A stretch of DNA of 14,650 nt, taken from contig JALOAD010000070.1 in assembly GCA_023228995.1 (NCBI GenBank), forward strand, positions 1-14,650. The letters run 5' to 3'. The notes under the pieces are model-generated. The model made no database searches. It had not been told where the DNA came from and was given only the letters and a program-made list of their open reading frames with translations. Below are positions 9,301 to 14,650 of the stretch, piece by piece; the first letter of the stretch is position 1, and each line of letters begins with the position of its first letter. The position numbers were made by a program, and so were the translations under genes. This stretch comes from Candidatus Muiribacterium halophilum. GTDB taxonomy: Bacteria; Muiribacteriota; Muiribacteriia; Muiribacteriales; Muiribacteriaceae.

Positions 9301-11666
9301 ATACCTGTGTATTTTTCATAAACAAAATACGGTATATAAACAGTGTTTTCAACACTTCTACCACTTTTTTCAATAACTCTTACTTTTACTTCAAGTTTTA
9401 TTCCAGAAGCTACATTTTCAATAATAGGAATTGGTATATTTACAGAAGTTTTACCAGAATTATCAAGTGTCTTTTTTAATATGTCTGAGTTATTTAATAT
9501 AATAGAAGTATTTTTTCCTGAAAAATCAAAAGAAGAATATTTATCAAACTTCAAGTCATAAGGTATAAATTTCCATGAAATTTCACATTCAAGCTCTTTT
9601 GCAGGTGATTTATATAAATATTCAGAAAAAACATCGATTTTTATGTTATTATCACCTTTTTGTAAATTTTCTTTATCTTTATTAACTTCAACCCTTATAT
9701 TTTGAGGAAGAATATCCTCAACTAGAATTTTTTGCTCAAAAGTTTCAGGACCTGCATTGATTACAGTTTTCCATACACCAGTTAGATCATTTGCATTAGT
9801 TTTAAATTCAAAAGTATAAAAACCATTTTTACCTTGTTTTGATATACTTTCACCTGTTCGTTTATTTGCTGAATTATACAATTCTGCTTTAACAGGAAGT
9901 TTTTCATTAATAGTTTTATTATCATTATCTCTTAAAATCATAGAAACATTAATTGTTTCACCAGGTCTATAAACTCCTTTTTCTGTATAAATAAAAGCAT
10001 TAATATTTTTATTAGCTAAAACTCCACCTGTATTAAAAGTTGTAGTATCAATAATACTTGAGTTAAATTTAATATAAGATTGCATATTATTCCATTCAGC
10101 AGTTATAAAAAAACTATCTTTATAATTTTTAAACTTATATCTTCCAAATTCATTAGAAAATCCAATATCAATTAATTGATTATAATAAGAATAAAGTTTG
10201 AATTTAACTCCCATAATCGGAAGCGAATTTTTAACATCCATAGCATAAACAATAATTTCTTCATTACTTTTTTTAGCAACAAGACCAATATCAGTTCTTA
10301 CAATAGGTCTATTTGAATTTGAATAATAATTACCTTCTTTTAAACTTACTTTTTCTCTATAATCATCAAAACCAACGCTAATTATAAAAAAACCATCTTT
10401 ATGTTCCAAAAACAACGATGAAATATCAATTTCAGTTCTAATTATACTGTTTTTTTCCTTACCTATATAAATATTTTGTTTATAAATTTCTTCACCTGTT
10501 CTATGGGAATTATAATAATAATCAGAACCGCCAGAAAGATCATTATCTTGAAGGAAAAAAGCAACATTATTTGAATAAACTTTTCTAATAGTCATTTGAA
10601 CTTTTTCTGTATTTACTGAACTTATTACGATTTTATCCGAATTAAGTCCTGAAAGAAGAGAACCTTCTTGAGTAAAATTAACTTCAGGCTGCATATCTGG
10701 AAAAACAACTTCCTTATTAAATTTACTTTGTGAAGAATTTCCATATTCAGACCTAATACCTTCATTAACTCTTATATTGTATTTTTTTCCATTTTTAAAA
10801 TTTCCATACAAATATACAATATTTCCATCTAATCTAAATTTAATATCATCAATACCATCAGCATAAATAAATCCATTAAAATTAAAATCTTTTTTTAAAG
10901 GTTCTGAAAAAACAATTTGTCCATAAAGCGTATTACCACTCATTATCGCTTCTACTTGCTCGACTTTCATTTCTTTTAAACGAGGTATAGTTATTTTTAT
11001 ATTAGAATTATCAAGCATATTAAGTTGAGTTTTATCCATTATAAAATTTATATAATAATCTTTGTTTTCTCTTAAAACAGGTTGCGATATTAATGTGAAA
11101 TTCATATTATCTTTTGTTTCTGTATAAAAAAGAATAGGTTTTTTATTCATTTGAAATAAACAAGTTTTATTAATAAGTTCAAGAGAAGTCTGAGTTGACA
11201 ATTCTAAATCAATTTTAATTCTTAAAGAATTAACAGGATCATTTGTTTTTGAAGTTATAATACTATTTATTTTTCTTAAAACCCTCTCAGGAGTTCTAAA
11301 TTCAAAATTTAAAATATTCTCTGTAAAATCAAAATTTTTATAAAGTTTTGAAAGATCTATACTATATTTATAAATTTTATTACTTTCAAAACCATTATAA
11401 GGTTTAAATTCAAATAAATAATCATCATTAAAAAATGATTTACCATTAATTTGAGGTGTAATTTTAAAAAAATCCGCATTAATATTTTTATCAGTTAAAT
11501 ATCCTTTTACTTGCTTTGAAAACCTAACAATTAAACTACTATTATTATCTATAATACCACTTGTTGCATTAGTTAAAACAGTATAAGAATTGATTTTTTC
11601 AGCATTAGCAACAAAGTTAAAAGATAACAAACACAAAATAATTAAAAATAAAATTTTAAACCTCAT
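6363..11666 (-). CDS. Bacterial alpha-2-macroglobulin, thioester-less
   Basis: A 1767-residue secreted protease-trap protein of the bacterial A2M family (E. coli YfhM type, about 1650 residues). A signal peptide (hydrophobic 5-19) ends VANA|EK with cleavage predicted after A22; there is no lipobox, so it should be soluble in the periplasm and not lipid-anchored like YfhM. Macroglobulin-like domains fill the N-terminal half, with the MG2 signature YTEKGVYRPGE near 560. The bait-region domain lies at about 910-1050. The A2M core domain is near 1120-1190 (MPQYNGAVRIMVAGAYNNAFG). The alpha-helical thioester-type domain starts near 1320, and the family C-terminal domain covers about 1640-1767. The YPYGCxEQ stretch reads YSYYSLNN, so the cysteine is S1333 and the glutamine is N1336: no thioester can form. 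Start is supported by GAGAGAGG six bases upstream. pbpC follows 30 bp downstream. Probable role: periplasmic capture of host or competitor proteases by conformational trapping alone. Confidence 0.93.
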   Translation of the reverse strand: MRFKILFLIILCLLSFNFVANAEKINSYTVLTNATSGIIDNNSSLIVRFSKQVKGYLTDKNINADFFKITPQINGKSFFNDDYLFEFKPYNGFESNKIYKYSIDLSKLYKNFDFTENILNFEFRTPERVLRKINSIITSKTNDPVNSLRIKIDLELSTQTSLELINKTCLFQMNKKPILFYTETKDNMNFTLISQPVLRENKDYYINFIMDKTQLNMLDNSNIKITIPRLKEMKVEQVEAIMSGNTLYGQIVFSEPLKKDFNFNGFIYADGIDDIKFRLDGNIVYLYGNFKNGKKYNIRVNEGIRSEYGNSSQSKFNKEVVFPDMQPEVNFTQEGSLLSGLNSDKIVISSVNTEKVQMTIRKVYSNNVAFFLQDNDLSGGSDYYYNSHRTGEEIYKQNIYIGKEKNSIIRTEIDISSLFLEHKDGFFIISVGFDDYREKVSLKEGNYYSNSNRPIVRTDIGLVAKKSNEEIIVYAMDVKNSLPIMGVKFKLYSYYNQLIDIGFSNEFGRYKFKNYKDSFFITAEWNNMQSYIKFNSSIIDTTTFNTGGVLANKNINAFIYTEKGVYRPGETINVSMILRDNDNKTINEKLPVKAELYNSANKRTGESISKQGKNGFYTFEFKTNANDLTGVWKTVINAGPETFEQKILVEDILPQNIRVEVNKDKENLQKGDNNIKIDVFSEYLYKSPAKELECEISWKFIPYDLKFDKYSSFDFSGKNTSIILNNSDILKKTLDNSGKTSVNIPIPIIENVASGIKLEVKVRVIEKSGRSVENTVYIPYFVYEKYTGIRNIADNYVKTGQNQIFDIIRIDKNQNLVKKENLKYRIYKNQRWWWWDYSSKGDYRKHYKNSLTTELLYEGNIDFKGNIAKIEYTPEQWGEYLIEIIPEDNNENHIATMFFGAYSWGSQAKVDEGVLESNYDNKTYKPGDIVSIPLNTPGKGRAWVSVENGNKILWEKWIDINKKDMEFDIRVTPDMIPNSYVFITLVQPQEQKNNDLPLRLYTIREIKVNSSERNIDYSINTDSVFKPGKDIRVNLKSDKKEKSLFTVSVVDEGSLGLTNYKTPSPYDYFYQKRALGVDTMDILKDVIQKDKGVIHKYFKTGGSDLGSEITKRSSPVMSKRVEPVTLFSGIKETDSNGEAIIDFKMPQYNGAVRIMVAGAYNNAFGRAEKTVPVKDKFIINPSMPMFLSPGDEFTALVQIISTEKNTKCDIYAVCDDKILNNNKKTQISLIKNKEYSHYFNFKANDIIGNSKIDIIIEDNKEKFVESINIPIRPDNSYSSDFKTNIIKKGKSQNIVFEQIGYENTVSKYLKLSSQLIPDFTNRFNNTVNYSYYSLNNIVSSAYALIETDISYTNLSEKDKTDKINKSIKEILKYQLFNGGFSRYQNNNEYDLFLTSFAGEFLNKAYNKGYYIPQKELELWKNFQKRQCINPEGDIRDRVFRVFVMAKSDVFEFGEMNILYQNSLNKIDNGLKVLLAYSYLKAGNLNTSNKILNSVYYKDIISNNSYFDKYAALAVLLEISLINNDEKISHELYKDIVKIFNSNKWLTDIEIIYCINSLNNYMQKYSVNDSFSADLFIENEKTSINNKKEFKTSIKSKINTVKIQNTGNSDLYWFSSWHGIPKTRSFESKSNGNMELSRGFYNNNGDIFDIKNTNQGDVFKIVIEVKNNNDKNLDNIVLNQIIPAGWEIINPSYNGGVLSGNYDNYTIRDDRVIWFFNLNSNERRSFEFNITSVIPGKFILPQAYCEVINKHGINAYSSSFYINVLKRQ

Positions 11667-11810
11667 AGAAAACCTCTCTCAAAAAAATTTTTATATGAGT
11701 AATAATAACAATATAAAAGGAAATAAACAAATAGATAAAATAGTCTAAAAGCATTATGCAAATATTTAAAATAATTATTTATAGATAATATCATCAAAGA
11801 AATATAATTT

Positions 11811-11843
11811 TCGCAAAATAATGTTCACTGAACATTTTTGTGA
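11811..11843. repeat. Long dyad centred on AATGTTCACTGAACATT upstream of A2M
   Basis: AATGTTCA-C-TGAACATT (11820-11836) is a perfect 17-bp inverted repeat around a single base. It extends outward imperfectly to TCGCAAAA on one side and TTTGTGA on the other, with a two-base bulge and one mismatch, spanning 33 bp. It lies about 145 bp before the A2M start. It may be an operator for a dimeric regulator of the A2M-pbpC operon, or a hairpin in the RNA. A short interrupted T-run on the minus strand makes it a poor terminator. Confidence 0.5.
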
Positions 11844-11884
11844 TTAATTGAGAAAAACTATGGAGACCATTATGAATTCGGTAA

Positions 11885-11912
11885 ATAAAAACTAGTTTTA
11901 CTTGTAAAACTA
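11885..11912 (-). terminator. Intrinsic terminator of the pfkA/ATP-grasp transcript
   Basis: On the minus strand TAGTTTTAC-AA-GTAAAACTA (11912-11893) forms a nine-base-pair perfect stem, probably closing over a four-base loop after opening the last pair. It is followed directly by GTTTTTATTT. It stands about 80 bases beyond the ATP-grasp stop codon, is the last of three successive hairpins, and is the only one followed by a U-run. The stem is AT-rich, as expected for this genome. Confidence 0.6.
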
Positions 11913-11935
11913 TATCTTGAGCAAAGCGAAACATC

Positions 11936-11966
11936 TTGTCAAGACTGATTTATCAGTTTTTGACAA
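11936..11966. repeat. Inverted repeat TTGTCAA...TTGACAA
   Basis: Outer arms TTGTCAA (11936-11942) and TTGACAA (11960-11966) and inner arms ACTGA (11944-11948) and TCAGT (11953-11957) surround a TTTA loop, with a one-base against two-base bulge between the stems. In the minus-strand transcript it folds as a 12-base-pair hairpin between the ATP-grasp stop and the U-run terminator. The flanking minus-strand sequence GATGTTTCGCTTTGCTCA resembles short intergenic repeats common in bacterial genomes, so this may be a dispersed element. Confidence 0.55.
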
Positions 11967-11970
11967 CATC

Positions 11971-11984
11971 GTGCATTTATGCAC
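11971..11984. repeat. Short palindromic hairpin GTGCATTTATGCAC
   Basis: GTGCAT-TT-ATGCAC is a perfect inverted repeat 9 bases after the ATP-grasp stop codon. It is the first of three hairpins that the minus-strand message would form in about 100 bases. It has no U-run of its own and could protect the mRNA 3' end or belong to the same composite element as its neighbours. Confidence 0.45.
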
Positions 11985-11993
11985 TAACTGCTT

Positions 11994-13160
11994 TTATACG
12001 CTCTCACAAATTACATCAAATATTTTATAAATATCATCTAAATTTTCAGCACGTATAAGATAAGCTTGATTACCCATTAAAGGAGCAAAAGCTTCTGGTA
12101 TTCTATCTGAAAAGATTATGTTTTCACCATATTTTGCAAAAAGATCGTGATTTGAAACTTTATAAGTAATCCAATCTTCCCTAGCACAAAAACCCATATT
12201 ATATTTTCTTTCAGAAGTATTAAAAAACTTATTATATTGAATAATATTAGCCCATTCACGGTAAATATCAATATCACCAGCAAAATTTATCATGTCAGTT
12301 GTAAATCCACCAGGAGGTCTTAAATTTATTTCAAGACCATATAAAACATTATCTTTTGTTCTGAAAAATTCAATATGAAAAAACTTACCTCTAACATCAA
12401 AACCTTTAACAGCTTTTTTACCAGCTTCTATAAGATCTTTAGGTATATCTTTCAACAAAATATAGGATTTTTTACCATTTTTCATTTCAAGAGTACCTGT
12501 ATATTGAAGCGAAGAACAATAAACAATTTTACCATCAAAATCACATATACCATCAAAAGTCTCAATATTACCTTCAATAAACGGTTCTATAAAAAAGAAA
12601 TCAGGTAGAATTTCTCTTCTTTTAAAAAAACTACAAAGTTCATCAGCATTTAATATTTTGTAAGTATCAAACGCTCCAACACCTCTGTCTGGCTTTATAA
12701 TAACAGGAAATTTATGTTTTTTTGCAAAATTCAAAGCATGTTTATAATCTTTTACAAGTTCACCATCAACAATACTTATACTGTTTTTATCAAATACTTT
12801 TTTCATTTCAGATTTTTTAATATATTTATTAAGATCTTTTTTAGTAAGTCCAGGAATTTTAAATTCAACTCTAATAATTGCTTCAAGATCAAGCCAAGAC
12901 TCAAGATTAGACTCTACAAAATCAACATTTCCATGAATTGACAAAAAATATTTAACAGCGTCAAAAACTTCCCAAGTATTATGAAAAGAATTCACTTTAT
13001 AATGACCTGACAAACAATGTTTAACTTCAGGAGAAAGATTATTATAATCACAATCTGTTATACCCAAAACAGTAATTCCAACCTGTTTAGCCTGAATTAC
13101 AAAATTTGCAAAATTATGTGGATAATGCGGAGATATGTATATAAGTTTTTTATTTTCCAT
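11994..13160 (-). CDS. ATP-grasp carboxylate-amine ligase of unknown substrate
   Basis: The 388-residue protein has the three-part plan of ATP-grasp ligases: a Rossmann-like pre-ATP-grasp domain (about 1-105, with VGITVLGITD), the ATP-grasp fold (about 110-310) and a short C-terminal domain. Seen motifs are VIIKPDRGVGA with the nucleotide-binding lysine K156, the IEPFIEGN adenine-contact segment (E192), and the metal-binding run HIEF (E264) then GLEINLRPPGG (E277, N279, R281). Such enzymes activate a carboxylate as acyl-phosphate and join it to an amine or thiol. Relatives make dipeptides, amino acid conjugates or carbamoyl-phosphate-type intermediates, and the sequence does not say which. 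It lies 40 bp after pfkA on the same strand and has its own promoter in that gap. The ATG has no close Shine-Dalgarno (only AAGG 12 bases away), which fits a leaderless message. A cluster of hairpins and a terminator follow its TAA. Confidence 0.85.
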   Translation of the reverse strand: MENKKLIYISPHYPHNFANFVIQAKQVGITVLGITDCDYNNLSPEVKHCLSGHYKVNSFHNTWEVFDAVKYFLSIHGNVDFVESNLESWLDLEAIIRVEFKIPGLTKKDLNKYIKKSEMKKVFDKNSISIVDGELVKDYKHALNFAKKHKFPVIIKPDRGVGAFDTYKILNADELCSFFKRREILPDFFFIEPFIEGNIETFDGICDFDGKIVYCSSLQYTGTLEMKNGKKSYILLKDIPKDLIEAGKKAVKGFDVRGKFFHIEFFRTKDNVLYGLEINLRPPGGFTTDMINFAGDIDIYREWANIIQYNKFFNTSERKYNMGFCAREDWITYKVSNHDLFAKYGENIIFSDRIPEAFAPLMGNQAYLIRAENLDDIYKIFDVICESV

Positions 13161-13165
13161 TATTT

Positions 13166-13195
13166 ATTATAACCTTTTTTAATATATATAGTCAA
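13166..13195 (-). promoter_or_regulatory. Promoter of the ATP-grasp gene, likely leaderless
   Basis: On the minus strand TTGACT (13195-13190, 5/6 to consensus) is followed after 18 bases by a perfect TATAAT (13171-13166). Normal initiation about seven bases downstream falls on or next to the A of the ATG at 13160, so the message would have almost no 5' leader. The -35 box begins only a few bases after the pfkA stop codon, so the promoter fills the intergenic gap. Confidence 0.65.
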
Positions 13196-13200
13196 TAATC

Positions 13201-14307
13201 CTAATCACCAAAACATATTCCAAGATTTCTTGCAGTCATAATCATATCAGAATCAAGAGGAACCGACTTCATTCTAGAAGTTGCTTCTTTTAGCGGAACA
13301 TACTGAACTATTGGAGGATCAAGTGCTACCATTACATCACGATAACCTTGTTCTAATGCTCTAACAGCAGCTGCACCAAATCTCAATGAAAGAAGTCTGT
13401 CAAAAGCCGTCGGAGATCCACCTCTTAAAAGATGACCAAGAACAACAGTTCTGCTTTCTTTGCCAGTTTTTTCAGAAATAAGTTTTGCAACTTTATCCCC
13501 AACTCCACCAAGAATATCTTTTCTTCCAAGTTCACTAGTAATAACAGAATAATCACCGCCAAGTGGTTTTGCTCCTTCTGCAACAACAACAAGTGCATGC
13601 CTGTGACCAGCTTTTTCTTTCTGAATAATTTTTTCAACAACTTTATCAATATCAAATTCAATTTCAGGAATTAAAATAACATCTGAATCAGATGCAATAC
13701 CACATTCAACAGCAATCCATCCTGCATATCTTCCCATCACTTCAATAACCATAACTCTCTGATGGGCTTCCGCAGTCGAATGAAGTCTATCAATACACTG
13801 TGTTGCAAAAGACATAGCAGTATCAAATCCAAAAGTAATTACAGTTTTTTCAAGATCATTGTCAATTGTCTTAGGAACACCAATAACTCTCATACCTTTA
13901 TCAGCAAGAACAGATGCAATTTCTAAAGAACCATCTCCACCTACTGCAATTATAGCATCTATTTCTTTTTTTCTAGCAGCTTCGATTATTTCATCAGTTC
14001 TATCAATTTCCTTCCATTTACCATTTGCATCTTTTATTGGAAATCTCAAAGGATTACCTTTATTTATAGTACCAATTATAGTTCCACCAAGATGAGTAAT
14101 TCCAGCAACTTTTTTTTGAGTTAATTTGATTATACCACCATCTTCATATCTTTCTGGAAACATAAGACCATTAAATCCGTCTCTTATTCCCAAAACTTCC
14201 CATCCCCTGTTCAAAGCACTTATTGTAGCACCTCTTATTACAGCATTCAATCCAGGTGCATCACCGCCACCAGTTGAAATAGCTATTCTTTTTATTTCAT
14301 CTTTCAT
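13201..14307 (-). CDS. pfkA: 6-phosphofructokinase, probably ATP-dependent
   Basis: The enzyme phosphorylates fructose 6-phosphate to fructose 1,6-bisphosphate, the committed step of glycolysis. The 368-residue length fits the longer group III type of the family (E. coli PfkA has 320). Motifs are intact: STGGGDAPGLNAVIRG (11-26) for phosphate-donor binding, GGDGS (123-127), PKTIDND (145-151) with catalytic D149 and D151, MGR (191-193), and GHLLRGGSPTAFDR (291-304) in the substrate site. G126 (E. coli G104) favours ATP over pyrophosphate, while K146 (E. coli G124) is the residue typical of PPi enzymes. The G/K pair is known from ATP-using group III enzymes of actinobacteria. The start at 14307 is preceded by GGAGG ten bases upstream, overlapped by a weak dyad TCCAAGGGTTGGA (14320-14332). 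An extended -10 promoter lies just beyond. The ATP-grasp gene follows after 40 bp. Confidence 0.95.
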   Translation of the reverse strand: MKDEIKRIAISTGGGDAPGLNAVIRGATISALNRGWEVLGIRDGFNGLMFPERYEDGGIIKLTQKKVAGITHLGGTIIGTINKGNPLRFPIKDANGKWKEIDRTDEIIEAARKKEIDAIIAVGGDGSLEIASVLADKGMRVIGVPKTIDNDLEKTVITFGFDTAMSFATQCIDRLHSTAEAHQRVMVIEVMGRYAGWIAVECGIASDSDVILIPEIEFDIDKVVEKIIQKEKAGHRHALVVVAEGAKPLGGDYSVITSELGRKDILGGVGDKVAKLISEKTGKESRTVVLGHLLRGGSPTAFDRLLSLRFGAAAVRALEQGYRDVMVALDPPIVQYVPLKEATSRMKSVPLDSDMIMTARNLGICFGD

Positions 14308-14342
14308 ACTTTTTTAACCTCCAAGGGTTGGATTTGTTTTGA

Positions 14343-14371
14343 ATTATATCACAACTTTATAATTTGAACAA
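14343..14371 (-). promoter_or_regulatory. Extended -10 promoter of pfkA
   Basis: On the minus strand TTGTTC (14371-14366) is separated by 17 bases from a perfect TATAAT (14348-14343). The -10 carries an upstream TG (TGATATAAT), an extended -10 that compensates for the weak -35. Initiation near 14336 gives a leader of about 29 bases containing GGAGG. Nothing else is seen between this promoter and the repeat array at 14484 apart from AT-rich sequence. Confidence 0.65.
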
Positions 14372-14483
14372 TAAAAAAACTTTTAAATTAAAATATTTAA
14401 CTAAAACATTCAATTGAATCCTCTAATTAAACAAACAAAAATCAATATAATGTCATGCCAAAGGAAATTTCATATTAAAAAAT

Positions 14484-14586
14484 GTCATCTTGGCATCATT
14501 CTGAGAAACTGTCATCCCAGTACGATTCTGAGAAACTGTCATCCCGGTATGATTCTGAGAAACTGTCATCCCGGTATGATTCTGAG
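14484..14586. repeat. Tandem array of a 27-bp repeat, 3.8 copies
   Basis: The unit GTCATCCCGGTATGATTCTG plus AGAAACT repeats head to tail at 14484-14510, 14511-14537 and 14538-14564, with a partial copy at 14565-14586. The first copy is diverged (CTTGGCATC in place of CCCGGTATG), the second differs at two positions, and the third and the partial copy agree over their shared 22 bases. Units abut without spacers. The unit is GC-richer than its surroundings, suggesting an imported or selfish intergenic element. The length is a multiple of three, so both strands show false open frames with nine-residue repeats. Confidence 0.85.
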
Positions 14587-14612
14587 CCGGGATCTGTTTT
14601 TGATTTTTTTTT
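14568..14612 (+). terminator. Plus-strand hairpin with T-runs at the end of the repeat array
   Basis: ATCCCGG (14568-14574) from the last repeat pairs perfectly with CCGGGAT (14587-14593) across a 12-base loop. It is followed by CTG, five T, GA and nine T. The shape matches an intrinsic terminator for plus-strand transcription, though no plus-strand gene is known in the window. On the minus strand there is no U-run. It may simply be the closing arm of the repeat element. Confidence 0.45.
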
Positions 14613-14650
14613 GAATTAGATTTTACATATAGATTCAAAAAATTGATATC

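Larger units (their letters stand above)
11667..11993. other. 327-bp intergenic region between the ATP-grasp and A2M genes
   Basis: No coding frame of note is present. The half nearest the ATP-grasp gene holds three hairpins and the half nearest the A2M gene holds a long imperfect dyad; these are listed separately. The A2M/pbpC promoter must lie between about 11690 and 11890, since the hairpins should end upstream transcription, but I see only poor -10 candidates such as TATATT and TATAAA (near 11713 and 11692) without matching -35 boxes at usual spacing. Confidence 0.6.

Noticed and set aside
11151-11162. CLFQ at residues 169-172 of the A2M, resembling a CxEQ thioester
   Set aside because: It lies in the N-terminal macroglobulin region, has Phe in place of Glu, and lacks the YPYG context; the true site is near residue 1333.
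11860-11895. Eleven-residue plus-strand leader peptide starting METIMN
   Set aside because: No Shine-Dalgarno, no plus-strand gene downstream, and short frames are expected by chance.
14320-14332. Dyad TCCAAGGGTTGGA overlapping the pfkA ribosome binding site as a regulatory hairpin
   Set aside because: Only five base pairs with a three-base loop; too weak to claim control of translation.
14484-14586. CRISPR array
   Set aside because: The units abut with no spacers and no cas gene is present.
14414-14638. Short proteins with nine-residue repeats on both strands of the 27-bp array
   Set aside because: They arise because the repeat is a multiple of three; no ribosome binding site and frames exist on both strands.

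Overview
The window is strongly AT-rich and gene-dense. All confidently recognised genes lie on the minus strand and read with the standard code. A periplasmic alpha-2-macroglobulin (A2M) directly followed by penicillin-binding protein 1C points to a bacterium with an outer membrane and a peptidoglycan layer. The low GC, the decayed AAA-ATPase-like/PD-(D/E)XK gene and the short 'GTCATCCCGG...' intergenic repeats resemble host-associated anaerobes such as Endomicrobia/Elusimicrobiota, spirochaetes or gut Melainabacteria. No marker gene is present to decide, so the phylum is an open guess.

Layout in transcription order (right to left). At 14484-14612 there is a tandem 27-bp repeat array ending in a plus-strand terminator-like hairpin. 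pfkA (6-phosphofructokinase) follows with its own extended -10 promoter. It is followed by an ATP-grasp ligase gene with a promoter so close to the ATG that the transcript may be leaderless. A 327-bp gap follows, holding three hairpins (the last with a U-run) and a separate long dyad. Next is a two-gene operon of a 1767-residue A2M and pbpC (30 bp apart). Then comes a broken AAA-ATPase-like/PD-(D/E)XK gene that kept its extreme N-terminus and its nuclease C-terminus but lost the ATPase core. Last is the tldE-tldD operon (9-bp gap) with a clear promoter. The leftmost 375 bp hold no gene I can support.

How the genes work together: A2M and PbpC form a known bacterial pairing, thought to trap proteases and repair peptidoglycan when the envelope is breached. 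Here the A2M has lost the CxEQ thioester (S1333-L-N-N in its place) and appears to be a soluble secreted protein instead of a lipoprotein, so it probably traps without covalent cross-linking. TldE and TldD form a heteromeric zinc protease that degrades unfolded peptides and matures some RiPPs. PfkA commits sugar to glycolysis. The ATP-grasp enzyme has intact nucleotide and metal motifs but an unknown substrate.

I did not find a clearly new multi-gene system. The best leads are the thioester-less A2M, the orphan ATP-grasp ligase with its likely leaderless message, the hairpin cluster downstream of it, and the decayed nuclease locus.
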